This document shows positions 1 to 6,133 of a stretch of 7,788 bases of DNA, piece after piece. The stretch spans positions 1-7,788 of the forward strand of contig USCL01000188.1 in NCBI GenBank assembly GCA_900553145.1, in the 5' to 3' direction. The DNA comes from an uncultured Desulfovibrio sp. Its GTDB lineage: Bacteria; Desulfobacterota; Desulfovibrionia; Desulfovibrionales; Desulfovibrionaceae. Numbering within the stretch: the stretch's first letter is position 1; the number at the start of each line of letters is the position of its first letter. Below the pieces are notes generated by a model that worked only from the letters and a program-made list of their open reading frames with translations, ran no database searches and was not told where the DNA came from. The translations under genes and the position numbers were made by a program.

Positions 1-23
1 AACCCTCCATTGTCCGCTGGAAC

Positions 24-74
24 GAACTCCCGCCGCGCAGCCTCCCCACCAGCCGGAATTGTTGCGGGCGGGGG
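24..74 (+). repeat. 51-bp dispersed repeat, left copy
   Basis: This stretch matches 7738-7788 in the same orientation at 44 of 51 positions by hand alignment, with no gaps. The two best-conserved blocks are GAACTCCCGCCGC and GCCTCCCCACCAG, followed by AATT, TTGCGGG and a G run. The last bases overlap the start of the glpK hairpin at 71-106, so in this copy the repeat lies just beyond the end of glpK. The 5' block CCCGC can pair with GCGGG near the 3' end. It is probably a genome-wide intergenic repeat (inference). I cannot assign it to a named family. Confidence 0.75.
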
Positions 75-106
75 GAGGGCGCTTTTTATAAAAAGCGCCC
101 TCCCCC
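71..106 (-). terminator. Perfect 36-bp palindrome downstream of glpK
   Basis: Bases 71-106 form an uninterrupted palindrome. GGGGGAGGGCGC is followed by a T5/A5 run around a central AT step, then the mirror image. It starts 10 bases beyond the glpK stop codon (TAG at 119-117 on the minus strand), the expected place for a transcription terminator. There is no classical T tract after the stem. The T run lies inside the upper stem instead. It may act as a terminator or as a 3'-end stabilising hairpin. Confidence 0.75.
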
Positions 107-116
107 GGTTTTCCCC

Positions 117-1606
117 CTATTCAATCCAGTTCGCGGCGCGGCCGACGGCGCGATGCCAGTTGTGGAGCAGCTCGGCCCGGCGATCCTCGCTCATGTCCGG
201 CTCGAAGCGGCGATCCAGCTTCCACAGGGCCGAGACCTCTTCCTCGCCGTCCCAGAAACCGACGGCGAGCCCGGCGAGATAGGCCGCGCCGAGGGCCGTC
301 GTCTCGGTGATCACGGGACGCTCGACGGGCACGCCAAGCACGTTGGCCTGACACTGCATGAGCATGTTGTTGCGGCTGGCCCGCCGTCCACCCTGAGCGT
401 GGAAAGCGGCAGGCCGGAATCCTTCTTCATGCAGTCCACGATGTCCAGCGTCTGGAGCGCAATGGCCTCAATGGCGGCACGGGCGAGATGCCCGCGGTTC
501 ACGCCGCGCGTCAGGCCCACAATGGCCCCGCGGGCATACTGATCCCAGTAAGGCGCGCCGAGCCCGGCGAAAGCGGGCACGAAAAACACGCCGCCGTTGT
601 CCTGCACCGTGGAGGCAAGCGGCTCGATCTCAGCGGCATCGCTGATGATCTGGAGCCCGTCGCGCAGCCACTGCACCACCGCTCCGGCAATGAACACGCT
701 GCCTTCAAGGGCGTAGCGTAGGCCGGAACCGCAATCCCAGCCGACGGTGGTCAGCAGGTTGTTCTCGCTGCGCCGCACTTCGGCCCCCGTATTCATGAGG
801 AGGAAGCACCCGGTGCCGTAGGTGTTCTTCGCCATGCCCGGAAGCATGCAGGCGTTGCCGTAGGTCGCGGCCTGCTGATCCCCGGCGTCGCCCGCCAGCG
901 GGAGGCTGTGCCCGAGGAATTCGGGGTGCATGTGCCCCATGATGCCGGAGGAAGGCACCACTTCCGGCAGCATGGAACGCGGCACGGAAAGCAGCCCGAG
1001 CAATTCGTCGTCCCAATCCCCGGTGTGGATGTTGAACATCAGGGTGCGGCTGGCGTTGGAGGGATCGGTGGCGTGGACCGCGCCTTTAGTGAAATTCCAG
1101 ATGAGCCATGAATCCACGGTCCCGAACAGCAGATCCCCCGCCTCGGCCTGTTCGCGCGCGCCGGGCACGTTCTCAAGAATCCAGCGGACTTTCGTGCCGG
1201 AAAAATAGGCGTCGAGCACAAGCCCGGTCTTTTCCGCAAACAGGCCCGCCTTGCCCTGCCCGCGCAGGCTGTCGCAGAAGCCGGCGGTGCGCCGGTCCTG
1301 CCACACGATGGCGTTATACACGGGCGCGCCGGTCTTGCGGTTCCAGACGACGGTGGTTTCGCGCTGGTTGGCGATCCCCACCGCCGCGACGTCCGAGCCC
1401 GGGATGCCCGCCTGACGCAGACATTTGGCAGCAACGACCGACTGGCTGTCAAAGAGCTCGTTGGGATTGTGCTCTACCCAGCCGGGCTGGGGATAGTGCT
1501 GCGTGAATTCCTGCTGGGCCATCTGAATGATGTTGCTGGAGCGGTCGAACAGAATTGCGCGTGAACTGGTCGTACCCTGATCGAGGGCAAGAATATAACG
1601 GCTCAT
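117..1606 (-). pseudogene. glpK: Glycerol kinase, interrupted by a one-base frameshift
   Basis: Glycerol kinase (FGGY carbohydrate kinase family) phosphorylates glycerol to sn-glycerol-3-phosphate with ATP in the cytoplasm. The N-terminal phosphate-binding motif DQGTTS is at residues 9-14. The glycerol-binding residues of the family are present: R82-E83, Y134 and D243-Q244. The reading frame is correct up to DGG at about residue 409, then runs into 22 unrelated residues and a stop at 313-311. The true C-terminus (LMQCQANVLGVPVERP, then ETTALGAAYLAGLAVGFW) continues in another frame down to TAG at 119-117. Adding one C to the CCC at 380-382 (plus strand) restores an uninterrupted protein of about 496 residues, the normal family length, reading DGGASRNNM at the junction. 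The truncated form would lose the C-terminal part of the nucleotide-binding lobe. The start ATG is preceded by AAGGAG (1617-1612) at 5-base spacing. Either a genuine recent pseudogene or a homopolymer sequencing error is possible, because no other damage is visible. Confidence 0.9.
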
Positions 1607-1622
1607 GGGGACTCCTTACACG

Positions 1623-1634
1623 TTCGATTTCGAA
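1623..1634. promoter_or_regulatory. Putative GlpR-type operator 1
   Basis: TTCGATTTCGAA is a perfect dyad (TTCGA, two T, TCGAA). It agrees at 10 of 12 positions with the TTCGATAACGAA core of the E. coli GlpR operator as I remember it. It lies 17 bases upstream of the glpK start codon, directly beside its ribosome-binding site, where a bound DeoR-family repressor could block transcription of glpK. The regulator is not in this window, so its identity is inferred. Confidence 0.5.
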
Positions 1635-1645
1635 AGCTGCTCTGT

Positions 1646-1660
1646 GAAGATACAATCTTC
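1646..1660. promoter_or_regulatory. 15-bp dyad in the glpK upstream region
   Basis: GAAGAT, then ACA, then ATCTTC forms a perfect inverted repeat with a 3-base centre, located 40-54 bases upstream of the glpK start. It could be an operator for a dimeric regulator or a small hairpin in the glpK leader. The left flank reads TGTGA, half of a CRP-type site, but the matching TCACA half is absent. The function is unknown. Confidence 0.3.
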
Positions 1661-1746
1661 CGGCGTCATGATAAAGAAGTTTTCCAAGGGCCGGCGCGTT
1701 CCCGAAGTGGAAAATGCCCGGAAACACCCCATTGCAACAGAGCCCT

Positions 1747-1758
1747 TTCTCTTACGAA
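1747..1758. promoter_or_regulatory. Putative GlpR-type operator 2
   Basis: TTCTCTTACGAA matches the window's own pattern TTCNNTTWCGAA and agrees at 9 of 12 positions with the E. coli GlpR core. It sits near the middle of the divergent spacer, 124 bases from operator 1 and 103 from operator 3 (start to start). It is weaker alone than operator 1 and is supported mainly by the shared pattern. Confidence 0.35.
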
Positions 1759-1849
1759 ACGGCGGCAGGACGCCGAAAATCTCGACAACTTTCTGTTTTC
1801 AGGCTATTTTGCCTTCAGATTCCTTAATATGGCAGAAGCCCTTTCCGTT

Positions 1850-1861
1850 TTCACTTTCGAA
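1850..1861. promoter_or_regulatory. Putative GlpR-type operator 3
   Basis: TTCACTTTCGAA matches operator 1 at 10 of 12 positions and fits TTCNNTTWCGAA. It ends 35 bases before the ugpQ start codon, a position suited to repressing the ugpQ-ugpBAEC direction. It includes the palindrome TTCGAA. Confidence 0.42.
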
Positions 1862-1896
1862 CTTCGTGATTACTGAACCTTTTCAGGTCGTTTTTC

Positions 1897-2742
1897 ATGC
1901 AGAAATACATCGATTTCCATACCTGCCCCTCTGCCCCCCTCGTCGTCGCCCATCGCGGCGCACGTGGGCATGCCCCGGAAAACACCCTCGCGGCGGCCGC
2001 CCTCGGCTATGCCGCCGGGGCCGACCTCTGGGAACTCGACGCCAACTACACCAAGGACGGCAAGCTCGTGGTGATGCACGACGACACCCTCGTCCGCACC
2101 ACCGACGTGCAGGCCGCCTTCCCCGGCCGCCCCTCGTACCGCGTGTGCGATTTCACGCTGGACGAGATCAAGGGCCTCGACGCGGGATCGTGGTACGCCG
2201 GGCGCGATCAGTTCGGCCGCGTCGCCGCCGGGGAACTCGACGCCGACACGCTGAAAAGCTTCGACGGCCTGACCGTCCCCACCCTTGAGGAAGCCCTCGC
2301 CTTCACCAAGGACAATGGCTGGTACGTCAATGTCGAGATCAAGAACCACGCGCACCTCATCGGTCACGAAACCGTAACAAAAGACGTGTTAGACCTCATC
2401 CGCCGCCTGAACATGGTGGAGCAAGTCATCATTTCCTCGTTCCAGCACCGTTATCTGGAAGAATGCCGCGTCCTGTGCCCCGAAATGGCCACCGGCGCGC
2501 TGGTCGAGCATGTGCGCCCCAGAAACCCGGCAGACCTGTGCCGCCGGCTTCAGGTCAATGCCTACCACCCGGATCAGCGTATCCTCGCGCCGGGCGATCT
2601 TGCCGACCTGCGCGACGCCGGATTCGCCGTCAACGTTTGGACCGTCAACGACATGGGCGAAGCCAAGCGTCTCGTCGCCGAAGGCGCGACCGGCATCATC
2701 ACCGATTTCCCCGCAGCCTGCCGCAAGGCGCTCGGAGAATGA
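1897..2742 (+). CDS. ugpQ: Cytoplasmic glycerophosphodiester phosphodiesterase
   Basis: The enzyme hydrolyses glycerophosphodiesters, such as glycerophosphocholine or glycerophosphoethanolamine, to G3P and the free alcohol. The 281-residue protein has the GDPD TIM-barrel signatures: AHRGARGHAPENT (18-30) with catalytic H19 and R20, metal ligands E46 and D48 in WELDANYTKDG, second catalytic H61 in VVMHDDTL, VPTLEEAL (127-134), VEIK (146-149), NVWTVND (246-252 region) and GIITDFP (266-272). There is no signal peptide, so it should act inside the cell on transported substrate, like E. coli UgpQ. The ATG is preceded only by a weak AGGT (1885-1888). An in-frame stop at 1867-1869 and no better start codon make this the most likely beginning. 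It precedes ugpB by 174 bases and probably shares its promoter. In E. coli the corresponding gene is last in the operon. Confidence 0.92.
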   Translation: MQKYIDFHTCPSAPLVVAHRGARGHAPENTLAAAALGYAAGADLWELDANYTKDGKLVVMHDDTLVRTTDVQAAFPGRPSYRVCDFTLDEIKGLDAGSWYAGRDQFGRVAAGELDADTLKSFDGLTVPTLEEALAFTKDNGWYVNVEIKNHAHLIGHETVTKDVLDLIRRLNMVEQVIISSFQHRYLEECRVLCPEMATGALVEHVRPRNPADLCRRLQVNAYHPDQRILAPGDLADLRDAGFAVNVWTVNDMGEAKRLVAEGATGIITDFPAACRKALGE

Positions 2743-2755
2743 CGCACTGAAAGGA

Positions 2756-2795
2756 GGGAGGAAGGACTTTCTGGAGAAGGTTTTTCCTCCCTTTT
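2756..2795 (+). terminator. Terminator-like hairpin after ugpQ
   Basis: GGGAGGAA (2756-2763) pairs perfectly with TTCCTCCC (2784-2791) and is followed directly by TTTT (2792-2795). It is preceded by an A/G-rich run, and the loop can pair partly with itself. It begins 13 bases after the ugpQ stop. Because I see no promoter between here and ugpB, it is more likely a partial terminator or attenuator than a complete stop. Confidence 0.5.
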
Positions 2796-2801
2796 CAGGC
2801 T

Positions 2802-2898
2802 CCCCCCACCGGGGGGCGATACACATCTTGCCGGGCCCGCCCCGGCGGGCGTTCCGGGGACTGGCCCCGGAGAGGATACAACCGGACGGCTTCCGTCC
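2802..2898 (+). repeat. Array of four perfect GC-rich hairpins in the ugpB leader
   Basis: Four perfect stem-loops stand in a row. CCCCCC/GGGGGG is at 2802-2807 and 2811-2816. GCCCGCC/GGCGGGC is at 2835-2841 and 2844-2850. CCGGGG/CCCCGG is at 2854-2859 and 2865-2870. GGACGG/CCGTCC is at 2884-2889 and 2893-2898. The last ends 8 bases before the ugpB Shine-Dalgarno AGGAG (2907-2911). Their sequences differ, so this is repeated structure, not a sequence repeat. Possible roles are mRNA processing or protection of the ugpB message, or transcription attenuation. None is proven. Confidence 0.7.
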
Positions 2899-2916
2899 GC
2901 CAATGCAGGAGAGCAC

Positions 2917-4236
2917 ATGCGTTCCTTCCGTCTGATGGCCCTGCTGGCCATGTGTCTGATGCTGCTGGCCGCACCTGTCCAGGCCAAAACCACCATTACC
3001 TTCTGGCACGGCATGGGTGGCGAACTCGGTGAAATCACCGACGAGATGATCAAGGAATTCAACGCGTCTCAGGACAAGTACGAAGTCAAGGGTGTCTACA
3101 AGGGCAACTATGACGAGGCCATGACCGCCGCCATCGCCGCCTTCCGGGCCAAACAGCACCCCAACCTGATCCAGATTTTCGAAGTGGGCACCGCCAGCAT
3201 GATGGCCGCCAAGGGCGCCGTCCGCCCCGTGTATGAAATCATGGAAGCCGCCGGCACCCCGGTGGACACCTCCAAGCTCCTCGGCTCCGTGGCGAGCTAC
3301 TATTCCTCCACGGACGGCAAGCTCATCGCCATGCCCTTCAACGCCTCCACCACGGTCCTCTACTACAACAAGGACGCCGTGAAGAAGGCCGGCGGCGATC
3401 CGGACAATTTCCCCACGACGTGGCCCGAAGTCGCCGAACTCGCCAAGAAGATCAAGGAATCCGGCGCGTGCAAGTACGGCCTCACCTCCGGCTGGCAGTC
3501 GTGGGTGCAGCTTGAAAGCTTCTCCGCGTGGCACAACGTCCCCTTCGCCACCAACAACAACGGCTATGACGGCCTCGACACGAAGCTCCTGTTCAACAGC
3601 CCCCTGCACGTCAAGCACATCGACTTCCTGTCCAAGCTCCAGAAGGAAGGCGTGATGGTCTACGTGGGCCGCAAGTCCGAAGCCATCAACGCGTTCACCT
3701 CCGGCGAAGCGGGCATCCTGATGAACTCCTCCGGCTCCTACGCCGCCGTGAAGGCCGGCGCCAAGTTCCAGTGGGGCGTGGCGCTGCTCCCCTACTGGCC
3801 CGACGTGAAGGGCGCCCCCCAGAACACCGTGATCGGCGGCGCCGCCATCTGGGCCATGGCCGGCCACTCCAAGGACGCCGAAAAGGGCGCGGCCGCGTTC
3901 CTGAACTACCTCCTGAAGCCTGAAGTGCAGGCCCGCTTCCATCAGCTCACCGGCTACGTGCCCGTCACCCTCGAAGGCTACGAGCTGACCAAGCAGCAGG
4001 GCTTCTACGACAAGAACCCCGGCACCGACATCGCCGTGAAGGCCCTGTCCGACAAGAAGCCCACCATCAACTCGCTGGGCCTGCGCCTCGGCAACTTCGT
4101 CCAGATCCGCAACATCATCGACGAAGAGCTCGAAGCCGTCTGGGCCGGCAAGAAGACCGCCAAGCAGGCGCTTGACGCCGCCGTTGAACGCGGCAACGCC
4201 GAACTGGCGCGTTTCGCCAAGGCCAACAAGAAGTAA
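2917..4236 (+). CDS. ugpB: sn-Glycerol-3-phosphate ABC transporter, periplasmic binding protein
   Basis: UgpB captures G3P, and in E. coli also glycerophosphocholine, in the periplasm and delivers it to UgpAE. The 439-residue protein is almost the same length as E. coli UgpB and aligns along its whole length. Residues 1-23 form a signal peptide (positive start, hydrophobic core, cleavage after PVQA). The ligand-binding residues known for E. coli UgpB appear at matching numbers: Y65 in YKGNY, E89 in FEVGTA, S144 in FNASTT, W193 and W196 in SGWQSW, S270/S271 in NSSGS, G307 in VIGGA, Y346 in TGYVP and R397 after LRLGN. This argues for true G3P specificity, not a sugar binder of the same superfamily. 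A good AGGAG lies 5 bases before the ATG. It is separated from ugpA by 121 bases of hairpins, which may keep UgpB expression above that of the membrane parts. Confidence 0.96.
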   Translation: MRSFRLMALLAMCLMLLAAPVQAKTTITFWHGMGGELGEITDEMIKEFNASQDKYEVKGVYKGNYDEAMTAAIAAFRAKQHPNLIQIFEVGTASMMAAKGAVRPVYEIMEAAGTPVDTSKLLGSVASYYSSTDGKLIAMPFNASTTVLYYNKDAVKKAGGDPDNFPTTWPEVAELAKKIKESGACKYGLTSGWQSWVQLESFSAWHNVPFATNNNGYDGLDTKLLFNSPLHVKHIDFLSKLQKEGVMVYVGRKSEAINAFTSGEAGILMNSSGSYAAVKAGAKFQWGVALLPYWPDVKGAPQNTVIGGAAIWAMAGHSKDAEKGAAAFLNYLLKPEVQARFHQLTGYVPVTLEGYELTKQQGFYDKNPGTDIAVKALSDKKPTINSLGLRLGNFVQIRNIIDEELEAVWAGKKTAKQALDAAVERGNAELARFAKANKK

Positions 4237-4256
4237 ACGCTGATCCGCAGCACAAA

Positions 4257-4336
4257 GGGAGGGATGCCCGCACGGGCGTCTCCCCCTCGTTTCTCCGGGG
4301 CGTCCCCCGCGGCCCTTCCGCCGCGAAGGACGCCCC
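4257..4336 (+). other. Two hairpins in the ugpB-ugpA spacer
   Basis: The first stem runs 4257-4286 around a GCCC/GGGC core (4266-4269 with 4274-4277), with one mismatch and two G-T pairs. The second has GGGGCGTCC (4297-4305) pairing with GGACGCCCC (4328-4336) and an inner CGCGG/CCGCG pair (4308-4312 with 4321-4325). There is no T tract, so full termination is unlikely. In binding-protein transporter operons, hairpins at this position commonly protect the upstream message and lower expression of the permease genes (family knowledge, applied here by inference). The ugpA Shine-Dalgarno follows at 4347-4352. Confidence 0.6.
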
Positions 4337-4357
4337 CAACCCGCACAAGGAGCCGCT

Positions 4358-5251
4358 ATGCAGGATGGACGTTACGCGTTCAGGGGCAAGAAACACCTGC
4401 TTCTTCCCCTCCTCTTCCTGCTGCCCCAGCTCGTCATCACGGTGGTGTTTTTCTTCTACCCCGCCGGTGAAGCGCTCATGGGGTCGTTCTACATGGAAGA
4501 CTCTTTCGGTCTTTCCAAAGAATTTGTGGGATTGGACAACTTCATCACGCTGTTTTCCGATCCGAGCTATATGGAGACGCTGCGTTTGACGCTCGTGTTC
4601 AGCCTCGCCACCATCGTCCTCACGATGGGGACCGCCCTGTTGTTCGCGGTCCTAGCCGATCAGGTGACATGGGGCGGCACGCTGTACAAATCCATGCTCA
4701 TCATCCCCTACGCCGTCGCGCCGCCGCTGGCGGGCGTACTCTGGCTGTTCCTGTTCAACCCTTCCGGCGGCGTGCTCACCGAGATGCTCCACCACTTTGG
4801 GTACACGTGGAACCACAAGATCAACGGCAATCAAGCCCTCTTCCTGCTGATCGTTTCGGCCTCATGGAAACAGATTTCGTATAACTTCCTGTTCTTCCTC
4901 GCCGGGCTGCACGCCATCCCCCGTTCGCTCATCGAGGCCGCGGCCATCGACGGCGCGTCCCCGTGGCGGCGGTTCCGCACGATCATCTTCCCGCTCCTAT
5001 CGCCCACAAGCTTCTTCCTGCTCGTGGTGAACACCATCTACACGCTCTTTGAAACCTTCGGCATCGTCCACGCCGTAACGCAGGGCGGCCCCTCGAAGGC
5101 CACGGAAACCCTCATCTACAAGGTCTTCAACGACGGTTTCATCGGGCTCGACTTCGGCGGCTCCTCGGCCCAGTCCGTGGTGCTGATGCTCATCGTCATG
5201 GTCCTGACCTTCCTCCAGTTCCGCTACGTGGAACGCAAGGTGACCTACTAG
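4358..5251 (+). CDS. ugpA: sn-Glycerol-3-phosphate ABC transporter permease UgpA
   Basis: One of the two inner-membrane channel subunits, a binding-protein-dependent MalF/UgpA-type permease. The 297-residue protein matches E. coli UgpA (295) throughout, for example FYPAGEAL, FVGLDNFITLF, LPYAVAPP-like IIPYAVAPP, WKQISYNFLFF and SAQSVVLM near the end. About six hydrophobic segments are visible. The first spans roughly residues 14-34, and the last lies close to the C-terminus. The cytoplasmic EAA loop that docks on the ATPase starts at E193 (EAAAIDGASPWRRF). AAGGAG sits 5 bases before the ATG. ugpE begins 15 bases after the stop, so the two are probably co-translated. Confidence 0.95.
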   Translation: MQDGRYAFRGKKHLLLPLLFLLPQLVITVVFFFYPAGEALMGSFYMEDSFGLSKEFVGLDNFITLFSDPSYMETLRLTLVFSLATIVLTMGTALLFAVLADQVTWGGTLYKSMLIIPYAVAPPLAGVLWLFLFNPSGGVLTEMLHHFGYTWNHKINGNQALFLLIVSASWKQISYNFLFFLAGLHAIPRSLIEAAAIDGASPWRRFRTIIFPLLSPTSFFLLVVNTIYTLFETFGIVHAVTQGGPSKATETLIYKVFNDGFIGLDFGGSSAQSVVLMLIVMVLTFLQFRYVERKVTY

Positions 5252-5266
5252 GTCAAGGAACGCAGT

Positions 5267-6112
5267 ATGGTAGAAAAGAAAGGATTGGGAAAAGCCATCG
5301 GCCACGCCGTGATCTGGTTCGGCATCGCCGTCGTGCTCTTTCCCCTTTACATAGCGCTGGTCGCCACGACCCACACGTTCGACGTGCTCATCGGCTCCAC
5401 GCCCCTCTGGTTCGGCGGCGAATTCATCAAAAACTTCACCACGGTGCTCACGCAGGGCCTCAAGGCCGCGGGCGGCATCCCCGTGTGGGTCATGATGGCG
5501 AACAGCCTCGTCATGGCCCTCGGCATCGCCCTCGGGAAAATCGCCATTTCCATCACGGCGGCCTACGCCATCGTCTACTTCCGTTTCCCGGGCCGCGAGC
5601 TGTGTTTCGTGCTCATCTTCATCACGCTGATGATGCCGGTCGAAGTCCGCATCGTGCCTACCTTCCAGGTGGCGGCGAACCTCAACTTCATCGACAGCTA
5701 CCTCGGCCTTGTCCTGCCGCTCATCGCCTCGGCGACGGCGACGTTCCTGTACCGCCAGATGTTCATGACCATCCCGGCGGAACTGCTCGAGGCCGCGCGC
5801 ATCGACGGGGCCGGGCCGTGGCGTTTCTTCGTGGACGTGGTGCTGCCCCTCTCGCGCACGAACACCGCCGCGCTGTTCGTGGTGCTGTTCATCTACGGCT
5901 GGAACCAGTACCTCTGGCCCCTGCTCGTCACCAATCAGGAAGGCATGTACACCATCGTCATGGGCATCCAGCGCATGGTGAACATCCCCGACGCCGTGCC
6001 GGAGTGGAACCTGATCATGGCCGTCGCGCTTCTGGGCATGCTGCCCCCTCTGCTGGTGGTGCTGGGCATGCAGAAGCTTTTCGTCCGTGGCCTTGTGGAA
6101 ACCGAAAAATAA
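5267..6112 (+). CDS. ugpE: sn-Glycerol-3-phosphate ABC transporter permease UgpE
   Basis: Second channel subunit, MalG/UgpE type, pairing with UgpA in the inner membrane. It has 281 residues, the same length as E. coli UgpE. Shared stretches include FPLYIALVA (25-33), VYFRFPGREL, FITLMMPVEVRI, IASATATFLYRQ, FIYGWNQYLWPLL and VRGLVETEK at the end. Several membrane segments are evident, the first around residues 11-33. The EAA loop starts at E175 (EAARIDGAGPWRFF). The start is supported by AAGGA about 7 bases before the ATG. It is followed by ugpC after a 21-base gap. Confidence 0.95.
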   Translation: MVEKKGLGKAIGHAVIWFGIAVVLFPLYIALVATTHTFDVLIGSTPLWFGGEFIKNFTTVLTQGLKAAGGIPVWVMMANSLVMALGIALGKIAISITAAYAIVYFRFPGRELCFVLIFITLMMPVEVRIVPTFQVAANLNFIDSYLGLVLPLIASATATFLYRQMFMTIPAELLEAARIDGAGPWRFFVDVVLPLSRTNTAALFVVLFIYGWNQYLWPLLVTNQEGMYTIVMGIQRMVNIPDAVPEWNLIMAVALLGMLPPLLVVLGMQKLFVRGLVETEK

Positions 6113-6133
6113 GCCCGCCAAAAGGATACCAGC

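Larger units (their letters stand above)
1607..1896. promoter_or_regulatory. Divergent glpK / ugpQ control region
   Basis: This 290-base spacer lies between the start codons of leftward glpK and rightward ugpQ, so it should hold both promoters. It is richer in A+T than the genes around it. It carries three copies of a GlpR-operator-like motif (1623-1634, 1747-1758, 1850-1861) and a 15-bp dyad (1646-1660). I see no pair of -35/-10 boxes good enough to call. TAATAT at 1825-1830 is a possible -10 for ugpQ but lacks a good -35 at 16-18 bases. No clear Pho box was found, although E. coli ugp is under PhoB control. Confidence 0.65.

Noticed and set aside
370..395. Programmed ribosomal frameshift in glpK
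   Set aside because: No slippery heptamer is visible at the junction and glycerol kinases are not known for programmed frameshifting. A deletion in a short homopolymer explains it better.
153..542. Plus-strand open frames across the 3' part of glpK
   Set aside because: They are the complement of a well-conserved glycerol kinase C-terminus and have no features of their own.
1645..1660. CRP-type site TGTGA-N6-
   Set aside because: Only the left half matches. The right half reads AATCT instead of TCACA.
1790..1820. Pho box upstream of ugpQ, as expected from E. coli ugp
   Set aside because: CTGTTTTCAGG near 1794 resembles one half weakly, but a second CTGTCA-like half at the right spacing is missing.
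1605..2288. 227-codon plus-strand frame overlapping the ugpQ start
   Set aside because: Its second half is an Arg/Pro-rich shadow of ugpQ and its first half is the divergent regulatory spacer. No recognisable domain.
2802..2898. CRISPR-like array
   Set aside because: The four palindromes differ in sequence and there are no equal-length spacers, so this is not a CRISPR.
2389..3942. 517-codon open frame on the minus strand
   Set aside because: It lies opposite ugpQ and ugpB, which are certain from motif content. It has low-complexity Gly/His/Val-rich translation typical of a shadow frame.
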